A stretch of 64,000 nucleotides of DNA from Candidatus Methanorudis spinitermitis (GTDB taxonomy: Archaea > Methanobacteriota > Methanobacteria > Methanobacteriales > Methanobacteriaceae): assembly GCA_031286225.1 (NCBI GenBank), contig JAITUQ010000048.1:1-64000 (forward strand), given 5' to 3'. The notes below the pieces were generated by a model, which searched no databases, was not told the origin of the DNA, and was given only the letters and a program-made list of their open reading frames with translations. Shown here piece after piece: positions 37,685 to 46,809 of the stretch. Position 1 is the first letter of the stretch, and each line of letters opens with the position of its first letter. The translations under genes and the position numbers were made by a program.

Positions 37685-38737
37685 TTATAATGTTCTGCGA
37701 ATTAATGGTAAAACTTCAATCAAGATAGTTTGAGCATCTTCTTTATTCTGGACTTTACGAGCTACTATTTTTCCATTTTTAAAAAGTGTAACATTCTTAC
37801 CAGCAATATCGACCATACCTACTCCCATTTCCTCAGAACATTTGACTTTTCCTAAATTTTCAAGCTCAGAACAAGTTTTCTTAATATCTATTTCATAAGG
37901 GAGTTCATTTTCAAACATGATTTTATTAGCTTCATCTTTACAAGGTTTGTAAATAACAATGTCTTTTTTTGTTTTAGCTAATGTGTCAATAGTTAATGTA
38001 GTTTTTTCAAAATTAACAGCTTTAAATTCGCTTTCTATTAATTGGAGGATGTTTTTATTTAACAAAAGATTAATATCTTCAATTTCAATTTGCGCAGTAT
38101 TTGAAATGTCTCTAACTCGGACAATCTCACTTTTTGTAAGATTTTTCAGTAAATCTTCGGCATAATTTATTCTATTAATTTTTTTAGGAGTTATTTTTGT
38201 TCCAGTTTTAATTCTTGTAGCTAAACATGTTGTTCCAGTAGAGTAATTAATATTGTTTTTTGTTAAATAGTCTAATACTTCTTCTTTTTCAATTCCTGCT
38301 TTAGTTAATGGACTTAAAATCTTGTTTTTATAATTTGCCATTATTCCTGGTCTATCTTCTAATAAATCACTTATATTTGTCCCATCAACTATTGTTTTAA
38401 ACCCATGTTCAGTAGCTAGTTCTTTAATTTTTGAATACATTATATTTTTACAGATAAAACATCTTTTTGAATCATTTTTAATGAATTTTTCATTTTTTAA
38501 AAAGTCATTAGTTATAATTTCATATTTAATTTCAATGGGGGTTATTACTTTTTGGGTATCATTTAAAAACTTTGAAGGCATCAAACCATTATCGAAAATT
38601 ATGGCTAAAGCATTATTTGCTACTTTTTTTGCCATATAAGCTATTAATGTACTATCTGCTCCCCCTGAAAAAGCAATAGCTACATCTTTTCCTTCCATAA
38701 TTTTTTTTGCTTTTTCAATCTTTTGGGATAATTCCAT
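37685..38737 (-). CDS. LarE-like ATP-dependent sulfur transferase (PP-loop)
   Basis: 350 aa from ATG 38737, chosen because GGTGA lies exactly 4 nt upstream; the frame is open to 38794. The N-terminal PP-loop SGGADS (residues 24-29) binds ATP. RCFICK gives Cys93 and Cys96, and TTCLATRI gives Cys171 at the position of the sacrificial Cys of LarE; this three-Cys pattern resembles LarE proteins that carry an Fe-S cluster. An extra C-terminal part (about 270-350) has three further cysteines. It is the last gene of a ycaO-tfuA-larE-like string, suggesting sulfur donation to that system. Confidence 0.8.
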   Translation of the reverse strand: MELSQKIEKAKKIMEGKDVAIAFSGGADSTLIAYMAKKVANNALAIIFDNGLMPSKFLNDTQKVITPIEIKYEIITNDFLKNEKFIKNDSKRCFICKNIMYSKIKELATEHGFKTIVDGTNISDLLEDRPGIMANYKNKILSPLTKAGIEKEEVLDYLTKNNINYSTGTTCLATRIKTGTKITPKKINRINYAEDLLKNLTKSEIVRVRDISNTAQIEIEDINLLLNKNILQLIESEFKAVNFEKTTLTIDTLAKTKKDIVIYKPCKDEANKIMFENELPYEIDIKKTCSELENLGKVKCSEEMGVGMVDIAGKNVTLFKNGKIVARKVQNKEDAQTILIEVLPLIRRTL

Positions 38738-38761
38738 TATTTCACCATTAAATTTCAGGTG

Positions 38762-38845
38762 TTTTTTTTTATAGTTGATTGTTATATGATGCATTTTTTT
38801 AAGACTTATGCGGTGGAGGTGGTTTTTTATAGTTGATTATATTAC
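38762..38845. repeat. Short direct repeat between tfuA and the larE-like gene
   Basis: TTTTTTATAGTTGATT occurs twice (about 38764-38780 and 38824-38839); read on the minus strand it is AATCAACTATAAAAAA, which contains a TATA-like CTATAAAAA. The second gene may therefore have its own promoter(s). Confidence 0.4.
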
Positions 38846-39480
38846 TGTTCCATATTTTTGATGTATTCAAGGACAGCTATTGCATCTTGTTTTTTAATGT
38901 CTATAATCTTAGATGTAAATTCAATCAATTTTTCTTTTTTTTTATCAGAAATCTTGGATTCAGTAAATATTTTAGAATAAGTCCTTTTAGGATAGTAAAT
39001 AGACTTTGCAACTTTTAATATTTCATTTTTTTCAGAATTATTTATTATTCTTTTTTCAGTAGCTAATGATAATTTATACTCAATATTGACTAAAGCTTCT
39101 GATAACGGTTCATAAGTTTCTGGATCAAAAACAACAGCTACATCATCATCTGATTCTATTTTTCCATTTGCATAAGCATTATAAACATACCCTATACCTA
39201 TCATTCCTAAACTATCTAACTCTGAAGCTCTAAGAGCTCCCATACTGCCTCCACCAACAACAGTTATTCCCTTATCAATAGCTTCAATGATTTCTTTATG
39301 TCCTACTGCAGGAGATTGATGAAAAACTCCATCAATTATTCCTATAATTTTTGGAAAATCTTTAATAGCTTTTATAATGTCTCCTCTTTTAACAGGAGCC
39401 CTATATTCAACATTTAATATATTCATGGCTTCTTCATGGGAAATAGATAGTCCTGTAAACACTATTGTTTTTTTTGACAT
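38842..39480 (-). CDS. tfuA: TfuA-like protein
   Basis: 212 aa with the TfuA core. It starts KTIVFTGLSISHEEA, followed by AIKDFPKIIGIIDGVFHQSPAVGHKEI near residue 40 and GGGSMGALRASELDS near 75, the most conserved TfuA blocks. TfuA works with YcaO proteins in thioamide formation. In methanogens the ycaO-tfuA pair is needed for the thioglycine of methyl-coenzyme M reductase alpha subunit (shown in Methanosarcina). Here ycaO is the next gene upstream, 252 bp away, same strand. Confidence 0.9.
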   Translation of the reverse strand: MSKKTIVFTGLSISHEEAMNILNVEYRAPVKRGDIIKAIKDFPKIIGIIDGVFHQSPAVGHKEIIEAIDKGITVVGGGSMGALRASELDSLGMIGIGYVYNAYANGKIESDDDVAVVFDPETYEPLSEALVNIEYKLSLATEKRIINNSEKNEILKVAKSIYYPKRTYSKIFTESKISDKKKEKLIEFTSKIIDIKKQDAIAVLEYIKNMEQ

Positions 39481-39732
39481 TTTATCAATAAATTATGAAA
39501 TATTAATTATTAAAATAAGGATTATACATATTTTAATAATAAAAATGATGATAATTATTAATTTAATATAAAAAATAATAAATATAATAAAATTATATAT
39601 GAAAATAATAATTATAATCAAAATTATTATTTTAAAAAGCTTTGCTAATTAATATATTATTTAGATATTTAAATTATCAATTATGATTGTTTATTTATTA
39701 TTTAGCTATTAACAATAATAGTAAATAGCTAC

Positions 39733-40965
39733 TTAACTTTTTGATTTATTATCGAATTCAATCCAACGATTTCCGATTCTATCTGGATCAACTGAATATG
39801 TTTCAGTTCCTGGAATAATTACTCTAACAACATTTACCCCAAGTTCTTCTCGTGTTAAGTCTGTAAAAAGAATTTTATTTAATGAAAAATTTTTTAATTC
39901 TGAGACAGCTATTTCAATATCCTTTTTTAGAGAATCAGTAGCTTTATTTTCAATATCCTCAATTTTCACCTGCTCTTTTTCTTCACTAAAATAATGATTA
40001 TTTATTCGTTTCATCCGTTTGTAACCTGCTTTCCTCATAAAATCTGCTCTAACAGTATCTTCACGAGCTCCATGAATTTGTGTAGCTCTACTTTGAGCTA
40101 CTTCAGTTAAAGCACGCATAATAGCTATTTCAGGATTTAAATGAGTTCCAACTCCAAATGTTAAAAGAGCAGGATCTTTCAATATTGTATCATCTGCAGT
40201 AGCTGCAATTGTTGGAATATTTACATCTGCTGTTAAATCCATTAATTTAATGTCAATAGCTTCTTTTTTAAACTTATTTAATAAGTCATTGATAAGTGGA
40301 TTTTTAATTGATTTAGTGTCTATTTGTTTTTTATTTTTTTTTGTTAATTCAAAAATGCTCCATGCATCTCTTTCAATTACTTCAAGTATTCCATGAAGTA
40401 CAGCTTCTTCTAAAACATTCCCTGAAGCTAACCCATTGGTGTTTCCTTTAAAAAGTGGAGTTGAATTTTTTGGAATATATGGATGAAATATTGCATTAGA
40501 AGGAACATAATATTCTTTTTCTGTAGCTATGTCTGTTGCTAATGTCCATTCAATTTCAACAGTATCAAAGTCTAAATTTTTAGTTTCATTTGGTAAAGTT
40601 AAATCTTTAGGATTAATTATTGAAGAATTTTTAAGGTTGTTAAAAGTAGTTATAATTGATTTTTCATTGTCAATGTCCTGTTTTTCAGCAGAATACCTTT
40701 CAAATCCTTCCATCATAGCTGAAGCCTTTGCTTGTTCTTTTTTAACTCCTTTTCCAGCATAGATACTTACTCCACCATCTTGTGCAGTAGGACGAATAGC
40801 TGAATAAACTGGAATTCCTACTCTGTCTAAATGAGTTATTTCTGTTATTCTGGTTATTCCAACTATTTTTAACTTATTTTCATAATTAGCTATTGTTTTT
40901 GAAGGTTCAATCGCCCTATGGGTGCCAGAAAAGTAATGAATTGGAATATCAGAAAACATATTCAT
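39733..40965 (-). CDS. ycaO: YcaO-domain protein, probable McrA thioamidation enzyme
   Basis: 410 aa, full YcaO domain. ATP/Mg-binding motifs: SAMMEGFERYSAE near residue 88 and EEAVLHGILEVIERDAW near 195, plus ATPGTETYS-like VIIPGTETYSVDP near 390. It lacks the proline-rich tail of azoline-forming cyclodehydratases, in line with the TfuA-type thioamidating group. The predicted reaction is ATP-dependent backbone phosphorylation and sulfur insertion into a glycine peptide bond of McrA. Start ATG 40965 has no strong ribosome binding site; M3 (40959) is an alternative. Confidence 0.9.
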   Translation of the reverse strand: MNMFSDIPIHYFSGTHRAIEPSKTIANYENKLKIVGITRITEITHLDRVGIPVYSAIRPTAQDGGVSIYAGKGVKKEQAKASAMMEGFERYSAEKQDIDNEKSIITTFNNLKNSSIINPKDLTLPNETKNLDFDTVEIEWTLATDIATEKEYYVPSNAIFHPYIPKNSTPLFKGNTNGLASGNVLEEAVLHGILEVIERDAWSIFELTKKNKKQIDTKSIKNPLINDLLNKFKKEAIDIKLMDLTADVNIPTIAATADDTILKDPALLTFGVGTHLNPEIAIMRALTEVAQSRATQIHGAREDTVRADFMRKAGYKRMKRINNHYFSEEKEQVKIEDIENKATDSLKKDIEIAVSELKNFSLNKILFTDLTREELGVNVVRVIIPGTETYSVDPDRIGNRWIEFDNKSKS

Positions 40966-41034
40966 CGTTATTTTTTTAATTTATTTATTAATTATTAGTT
41001 TGTTCCTAGCTATTTTCTACTATTCTTGATTTAA

Positions 41035-41676
41035 TCAATTAAAGAAAAATCCTGTAAATGAAATGAAAACTAAAATTCCAGCAAATCCTGCTATTACTAA
41101 CCAAATTAAAGGATTCCATCTAAATATTTTAGCCCCATCTAAAATACTAAATGGTATTAAATTAAAGAGTGCTAAAAATGCATTAATTCTAAAACCAAGA
41201 ACACATGTTATAAATAATATATATGCCCATTCTGGTGCGGCTATTATTGAGGTAGTTAATAATGGGAATGTTGATAATATCCAAATAGCTACAGCTAAAA
41301 ATATCAATGATAGCAATATGTTAGTTAAAGGTCCAGCTATGGATATTATTCCATTTTCTCTATCAGACATATATTGGCCATAAATATGAACAGCTCCTGG
41401 AGCTGCAAATATAAATCCAAAGAATGAACTAATTAAAGCGATAAATAATCCAGGGGTCCATGTTTTATATTCTGCCCAATACCCATATCTCATAGCTGTT
41501 ATTTTATGAGCTACTTCGTGGAATATAAAACCTAATCCAACACCTACCATAACCATAGGTAATGTCTCTGCCAATTTGCTAAAGTCTGCCCGTGAAAAAA
41601 GCAATGAAAAAGCTAATGATATTACAAGGAATGATATGAATAAGTCTCTTATTTCATTAGAACTAAATTTAAACAT
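41035..41676 (-). CDS. Site-2-protease-type membrane metalloprotease (M50)
   Basis: 213 aa from ATG 41676 (GGAG 8 nt upstream); the frame continues to 41709. It has several membrane helices with the zinc motif HEVAHK in an early helix near residue 55 and the second conserved motif NLIPFSILDGAK near 180, whose Asp completes the zinc site. It is of the short archaeal S2P type without a PDZ domain. It would cleave membrane-embedded segments; the substrate is unknown. It lies next to ycaO on the same strand, with 69 bp between. Confidence 0.85.
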   Translation of the reverse strand: MFKFSSNEIRDLFISFLVISLAFSLLFSRADFSKLAETLPMVMVGVGLGFIFHEVAHKITAMRYGYWAEYKTWTPGLFIALISSFFGFIFAAPGAVHIYGQYMSDRENGIISIAGPLTNILLSLIFLAVAIWILSTFPLLTTSIIAAPEWAYILFITCVLGFRINAFLALFNLIPFSILDGAKIFRWNPLIWLVIAGFAGILVFISFTGFFFN

Positions 41677-41709
41677 ATAATAAACTCCATTTTGGAAAAA
41701 AACTTTCAA

Positions 41710-42084
41710 TGGCTTTTAAGGTAAAATAAATATTAATTTAAAGAATTTCAAATTATAAAATAATTAATGATAACTACTTTCTATTAATAAAAGTTGAACA
41801 TGAAAATATATAAATATAGCTATCAGAAATGATATCCCTAGTTAATTTTTCTGTTTTATATATAAACAACTGAATGACAAATAAAACATATCTAAATATC
41901 TTTGATAAATATAATATTTTTAATATTTATGATGTTCTTAATAAATATATTATTGAAAAATAAATATAATCTTGAAAATATCTTGTTAATAAATTCTTGG
42001 AGATAAATGAAAATAAAAACTTTGATTTAAAAATTTGAAATTAAATTTTATTTTTTATTACTTCTTATAGATATAATACTTTTT
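41710..42084. other. Intergenic region left of the decayed IS
   Basis: About 375 bp of AT-rich DNA without a gene. It contains TAGCTATC near 41817. Its right border CCATTGAT (42085-42092) is repeated on the far side of the IS. Confidence 0.5.
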
Positions 42085-42092
42085 CCATTGAT

Positions 42093-43545
42093 GTAAATTT
42101 TGGTGGAGTTTTTTAGTTTTTCTTCTTAGGTTGGTTGTTTTGTCATGAAAAGTGCTAAGTATTCTAGTAATCCTTTGTCTGTTTTGAATTTAGCTTTGGT
42201 TTCTGATTTTTGGGTTTTACTGTAGTGTTGTTCTGCTTGGTTTGATGTTCGTAGTATGAAATTGTCTTTAGTAAATTGTGTGAGACTTTCAATATTGGGA
42301 ATTATTTTATCTACTAAGATTTTTATTATAATTCTTGGTAATTTATCTGATTTGTCTAATATTGCTTCATATCGGTTGAAACACTCATTTTCATCGAAAG
42401 TTCTAAATATATTATTTATTTCCGTCAAATATCTTAAAACAGCCATTTTAGTAACTAAACTATCCTTAGTTTTTTTTCAAATGCCTTTTTATTTCATTTC
42501 TACAGTCTTTCATCATGTGAAACACGCATCTTTGATGTATTATGCCTAAATCTTCGGATACTAAACTATATTGTTTCAATCCATCGCTAGTTAAACTTAT
42601 AACAGAATGTTCAGCAGTAACTTCTTCTATTAAAGCTTTTATTTTTTTCTTTTGTGGGAGATTTCATTATATTCTTCAGCTATAGGGCCTTTTATAAATC
42701 TATCATGTAATGATACTCTATATTTCCTTTTTCCATCGATATATATGCTCTTCATCAATAGTTAAATATCCAGATAATTGGTTAAATTTGCGAACTATTC
42801 TACTTCCTTCTTTTTTTACCTGATTTTCATCAATTTTAAGGAAATTTTTTATAGACTGGTGAGATACACTGATATCTAAGAAATTCTTAACATTTTTAGC
42901 TATTTTTCTAAGCGAACCACCTCTATTCCACTTAGATTTCCTAACTTTATTTACAATTGATTCAAAAAAGCTATTATTCTCTTTTTTCAGGTTTGCTAGT
43001 TTAGTAGAGTATTTTTTATTACAAGATTTACATTTATATCTTTGTAAAGCTATTTTGATCTTTTCACCATCGTCTACTTTGGGTCTTATTTCTCTAAATC
43101 CTTGTTTTGTATATTCCAAGCTTCCACAACGAGAACAAAAAGGTTTTATCATTTCATAATGCCCTTTATCAAGAATTTGTATATTTCTGTTAATATTTTT
43201 CCTTTTAGATTGAGGAATAGCATATTTCTCAACTTTGCTTTCAAAATCAATTTCTTTATCATCACAATCGAAAAGTTTAAGTTGGATAGAACCAATATTA
43301 CTAATCAGGGCAGATTTACTTATCGTACTCATGATTAAGTATCTACCCTTATTAATATTTAAATTTAACTATTTAATTTTAATTAAATTTAACATAATGA
43401 CCATTTCAAGTGTATCAAGTGTAATGAACTTATACAAATTCTAATTAAGTCAAATAAACTTCCATAATACTCCATTCAATTCTTGGAAAAAAATTCAAAA
43501 AACTCCACACTTTTTCGAAAAAACACCCCATTTTTTGACAGACTC
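42093..43545 (-). mobile_element. Decayed insertion sequence with 8-bp flanking repeat
   Basis: Flanked by CCATTGAT at 42085-42092 and 43546-43553, a likely target duplication. The left end GTAAATTTTGGTGGAGTTTT and the inverted right end GTCAAAAAATGGGGTGTTTT can be aligned as imperfect terminal repeats; inner blocks GTGGAGTTTTTT occur at both ends (42103-42114 and 43497-43508 inverted). The left end matches the element tail at 1-108. One leftward transposase pseudogene fills the interior. The family is not assigned; the N-terminal zinc finger and 8-bp duplication would suit an ISL3-like element. Confidence 0.65.
42126..43332 (-). pseudogene. Frameshifted DDE-type transposase
   Basis: The N-terminal piece (42718-43332) has a zinc finger (CSRCG and CKSCNKKY near residues 80 and 118) and a helix-turn-helix region (GGSLRKIAKNVKNFL). 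The reading then shifts near 42735, where an IDGKRKYRVSLHD segment continues in another frame, again near 42655, and again near 42470 before the C-terminal piece (42126-42446). Fragments TSDGLKQYS and HQRCVFHMMK show a DDE catalytic core. At least three breaks make it non-functional. Confidence 0.85.
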
Positions 43546-43580
43546 CCATTGATTATAACTAACTAAATTTAAGTGTTTAA

Positions 43581-44042
43581 ATGAAAAGAACATGTGAGTA
43601 TTCTGTAGATAGTAGCTATGGGGATTTAATCATTGAGACCAAGTATTGGGAAATCTTTTTAGCACCTAGCCAGAGATATTTAGGAACATGTGTTGTAAGT
43701 TTAAAAAGAGATTGTGGTGATTTAAAAGACCTTAATGTTGAGGAATGGGTTGATTTTGGAAAAATAGTTAAATATATGGAAATAGCTATTAAAAAACTAT
43801 TTGCCCCAGATTTGGTCAATTGGAGCTGTTTAAAAAATTCAGTTTTTAGAAAAGATAATCCAAAACCTCATATTCATTGGCAATTTATTCCAAGATATAA
43901 GGATACTACAGATTTTGAAGGTCTGAAATTTGAAGACTCTGATTTTGGATATCTTGCTAAACCAATAGATAGAAATATTTCAAATGATGTTCGAAATAAT
44001 TTAATTAAAGCTATAAAAAATAGTTTAAATAATGTTTTTTAA
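43581..44042 (+). CDS. HIT-like family protein
   Basis: 153 aa. The C-terminal part holds PHIHWQFIPRY (near residue 108), a histidine-triad type active-site strand in which the third His is replaced by Gln, as in GalT-type members that transfer or hydrolyse nucleotide phosphates. The N-terminal half has SQRYLGTCVVSLKR, similar to the HIT strand pair. It begins 28 bp after the IS duplication. Start ATG 43581 has a weak site (TAAGTGTTTAA). Confidence 0.7.
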   Translation: MKRTCEYSVDSSYGDLIIETKYWEIFLAPSQRYLGTCVVSLKRDCGDLKDLNVEEWVDFGKIVKYMEIAIKKLFAPDLVNWSCLKNSVFRKDNPKPHIHWQFIPRYKDTTDFEGLKFEDSDFGYLAKPIDRNISNDVRNNLIKAIKNSLNNVF

Positions 44043-44056
44043 TAGGATATTAATGA

Positions 44057-44137
44057 GTTTTTAGGTCATATTATACAAAATAAAAATTGATATTTTTGTA
44101 TTGAATTGTTTTTAGGTGATATTATACAAAATAAAAA
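44057..44137. repeat. 30-bp direct repeat covering the start region of the M24 peptidase gene
   Basis: GTTTTTAGGT(C/G)ATATTATACAAAATA occurs at 44057-44086 and 44108-44137 with one mismatch (period 51). The second copy has the intact ribosome binding site AGGTGAT; the first has AGGTCAT. The start region has thus been duplicated, and only one copy keeps the translation signal. Confidence 0.7.
44114..44126 (+). promoter_or_regulatory. Ribosome binding site in front of a probable ATA start
   Basis: AGGTGAT (44114-44120) is followed by ATT ATA. GGTGA-N4-ATA has the same spacing as GGTGA-N4-ATG in carA, serA, the larE-like and PRC-barrel genes, pointing to ATA 44124 as the start. Confidence 0.45.
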
Positions 44138-45149
44138 AATTAATAATATTTTGCAAAAAATGAACAATGAAGATTTTGATGGAATGATTTTAACCCAGAT
44201 TAATAATATTAAATATCTTTCTAACTATTCTCCAACAAGTTTTGCAATTTGTATTATAAAAGAAGATCCAGTTATATTAACTTCTCAAATGGATAAAGAA
44301 TTAGCTAATAAAACATCTTCCCTAAAAGTAGAAGAATTTAAATCTTTTTCAGATATTGTAAAACTTCTCAAAAAAGAAAAATTTAAAAAAATAGCTATTG
44401 AATCTTCTTTACCTGTTAATATTTATAAAAAAATTGAAGGAAAATGGGATTTAGAAATTAAAGATTTTTTAGAAACTGAACGTATGATTAAATCTTCTGA
44501 TGAAATAGATAAAATTAATAAAGCAGTAGCTATTTCTCATAAATCATTTAAGGAGTTGAATATTCTTGAAAAACGAGAAAAGGGAACTAATGAATGGGAA
44601 GTAGCTTATGAACTTGGATACTTAATGAGAAAAAATGGAGCTCAAGAAGAATCATTTGAAACTATAGTAGCTACTGGTTCAAATTCAAGTTTACCTCATG
44701 CTAGATGTGAAAATAAAAAGCTTGAAACTCCAATTTTGATGGATTGGGGTTGTAAATTTGATGGATATTGTTCTGACACAAGCAGAACAATTGTTTACAG
44801 TGAAAAGCAAGAAAAAATTTTTAATATTGTTCTTGAAGCTCATGATAAGGCTATTGATTATATAAAACCTGGAATTAAAGTTTGCGAAGTTGATGAAATA
44901 GCTAGATCCATAATAGCTGAATATGGATATGTTGACAATTTTATTCATTCAACTGGCCATAGCTTAGGATTAGATGTTCATGAAAAGCCAACAATTTCTA
45001 AAAAAGATGAAACTATTTTAGAAAAGAACATGATTATTACAATAGAACCTGGAATATATTTAGAAGGTGAATTTGGTGTTAGAATTGAAGATATGGTGAA
45101 AGTAGCTAATAAAGGCGAGATAATGGGAAATCTCCCATATAAAATTTGA
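44124..45149 (+). CDS. M24 family metallopeptidase (Xaa-Pro dipeptidase-like)
   Basis: 341 aa if started at ATA 44124; an in-frame TTG at 44106 lies before the ribosome binding site and is the only nearby standard start. N-terminal creatinase-like domain (1-125), then pita-bread catalytic domain with metal ligands Asp in MDWGCKFDGYCSDTSR (near residues 212 and 223), His in HSTGHSLGLDVHE (near 288), Glu in TIEPGIYLEGE (near 315) and Glu in GVRIEDMV (near 327). It cleaves Xaa-Pro dipeptides or N-terminal residues. Lone gene. Confidence 0.82.
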   Translation: MQNKKINNILQKMNNEDFDGMILTQINNIKYLSNYSPTSFAICIIKEDPVILTSQMDKELANKTSSLKVEEFKSFSDIVKLLKKEKFKKIAIESSLPVNIYKKIEGKWDLEIKDFLETERMIKSSDEIDKINKAVAISHKSFKELNILEKREKGTNEWEVAYELGYLMRKNGAQEESFETIVATGSNSSLPHARCENKKLETPILMDWGCKFDGYCSDTSRTIVYSEKQEKIFNIVLEAHDKAIDYIKPGIKVCEVDEIARSIIAEYGYVDNFIHSTGHSLGLDVHEKPTISKKDETILEKNMIITIEPGIYLEGEFGVRIEDMVKVANKGEIMGNLPYKI

Positions 45150-45540
45150 TTTCTAATATATAAAATTAGCTGGTTATTGGAATTGTATCTATATTTTTGA
45201 AAAATTCTTTATAAAATTATTTTCTTTAATTTAAATTATAATTTTAAAATATAAATTAAAATAATACTTATATAAAAAAAATAATGAAATTATTATAAAT
45301 TAAATATTAAATTAAATAAAGTTTCATAGTACAATATTTAAGAAAATAAGTTTTGTACTTATAATAAAATATTTTTTTAGATTTTCAAGCAATTTACAAT
45401 TATTTCTGTTTTTTAGTCATATCCTTTCTATTTTTTCATTGGATGTCAAGATTGATTCTTAAAAAAAGTAATATTTATTAACTAACTCGTTAATACTATT
45501 CTCACTTGATTTACAAATTAAAGATATTGAAAAAGATGGT
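45150..45540. other. Intergenic region M24 peptidase-tadC
   Basis: About 390 bp, AT-rich, no gene, no clear repeat. A promoter for the TadC-like gene is expected here. Confidence 0.5.
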
Positions 45541-46470
45541 ATGATTTTTAACAAAATAGTTAATTCACTAGCTAAACTAATTGAAGATAACATTTCTGAA
45601 AATTTTTTAATAAAAATTCAAGAGATTTTATTAGAAAGTGGAATATTTACATTAGCTTCCCAGCTTGTAGCTATTATATTATTGATAATTTTTATTTTAC
45701 TTATATTATTCTCACTTCTATCAATTGTATTAAATTTTGATTTATTTTTAGCTATTGTTTTTGCAATATCTATTCCTCCAGGAGTTTTAGTAGGACATGT
45801 GACCTTTCGAATTGAAAAAAGAAGAGAAAACATTGAAAAAGCTGCACCTGATTTTTTAAGGCAACTAGCATCAATGCTTCGTGTTGGTCTTAGTTTTGAA
45901 AATTCAATGGATGATTTATCTAGATATGGTTCAGGACCACTTTATGATGAAGTGCGGAGAGCTGTAATTGAAATAAGAATGGGAAGAGATTTTGATGAAG
46001 CCATATTATCTTTGAGTAGTCGTCTTAATTCAGCCAATTTAGATAAAACATTTAAAATTATATTAGAAGGGAGAAAAAGTGGAGGGGGATTAGCTGATAT
46101 TATTGATAATGTAGCTGAAGATTTGAGAGTAATATTATCTTTAAAGCGTGAACGAAAATCTAGTGTGATGATGGCAATACTTTTTTTAGCTATTTCGGCA
46201 GCTATTGCAGCTCCTTTTGCTCTTGGCATGATTGGAATATATTCATCATTCATGATATCTTTAGGAAAAGGAAGTGAACTGATTGAAACAGCAATAATAG
46301 CTGCAGGATCATATATAATTATTCATTCAGTTTTAGCAGGATTAATAATTGGACTTATAATGTATGGTGATTTTAAAAAAGGAATTAAATTTTCAATTCC
46401 CTTAACAATAGTAGCTTACTCGGTCTTTTATATAATAAGCAATTTTGGATCTGGATTTTTGAATTTTTAG
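45541..46470 (+). CDS. Type II/IV secretion F-domain membrane protein (TadC/FlaJ-like)
   Basis: 309 aa. Two hydrophobic helices lie near residues 40-90 (LIIFILLILFSLLSIVLNF and the following IVFAISIPPG), a cytoplasmic T2SSF domain with LRQLASMLRVGLSFENSM near 105 and GGGLADIIDNVAEDLR near 185, then helices at about 215-310. This is the platform protein of archaeal type IV pilus-like systems. A class III-signal pilin gene follows, but no ATPase gene is within the window near it. The ATG start overlaps a GATGGT site. Confidence 0.8.
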   Translation: MIFNKIVNSLAKLIEDNISENFLIKIQEILLESGIFTLASQLVAIILLIIFILLILFSLLSIVLNFDLFLAIVFAISIPPGVLVGHVTFRIEKRRENIEKAAPDFLRQLASMLRVGLSFENSMDDLSRYGSGPLYDEVRRAVIEIRMGRDFDEAILSLSSRLNSANLDKTFKIILEGRKSGGGLADIIDNVAEDLRVILSLKRERKSSVMMAILFLAISAAIAAPFALGMIGIYSSFMISLGKGSELIETAIIAAGSYIIIHSVLAGLIIGLIMYGDFKKGIKFSIPLTIVAYSVFYIISNFGSGFLNF

Positions 46471-46480
46471 CTACTTTAGG

Positions 46481-46591
46481 GAGAATTTATAGAAGTTATA
46501 ACTAATTTTTAGCTATTACTTGTGAGAATTTATAAAAGTTATAAATAGTTTTTAGATTTAGCTATTGGTGAGAATGTGTATAAAAAGTATA
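46481..46591 (+). repeat. Three tandem degenerate copies of the pilin start region
   Basis: GAGAATTTATAGAAGTTATA (46481-46500), GAGAATTTATAAAAGTTATA (46524-46543) and GAGAATGTGTATAAAAAGTATA (46570-46591), spaced 43-46 bp, each separated by a TTTTTAGCTATT-like stretch. The third copy contains the GTG start of the pilin gene. Confidence 0.55.
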
Positions 46592-46785
46592 AACAATTTA
46601 TAAATGATGATACTGGTCAAGCAGGAGCTGAAATGTTACTTTTAATAGGGGGTATGATGATAATTGTTTTAATAGCTATTTATTTTTATAATGACTATTT
46701 ATCAGGAATTGGGGATGAAATAAACTCAACAGAACTTAATATATTAAATGATTCCATTAAAAATCTTTCTTTAAAGTTTAGCTAA
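46576..46785 (+). CDS. Small pilin-like protein with class III signal peptide
   Basis: 69 aa, GTG start at 46576. A basic/polar leader ends in DDTGQAGAEM, followed by the hydrophobic stretch LLLIGGMMIIVLIAIYFY. The QxxxE pattern at the start of the hydrophobic region is the class III signal recognised by the archaeal prepilin peptidase EppA. The mature pilin would be only about 50 aa. It follows the TadC-like gene by 105 bp, supporting a shared pilus-like system. Confidence 0.75.
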   Translation: MYKKYKQFINDDTGQAGAEMLLLIGGMMIIVLIAIYFYNDYLSGIGDEINSTELNILNDSIKNLSLKFS

Positions 46786-46809
46786 GATTTTATTCATGCA
46801 AATAATAGT

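Noticed and set aside
38833-39571. Rightward small frames over tfuA
   Set aside because: They are shadows of the tfuA gene; the region has no rightward ribosome binding site.
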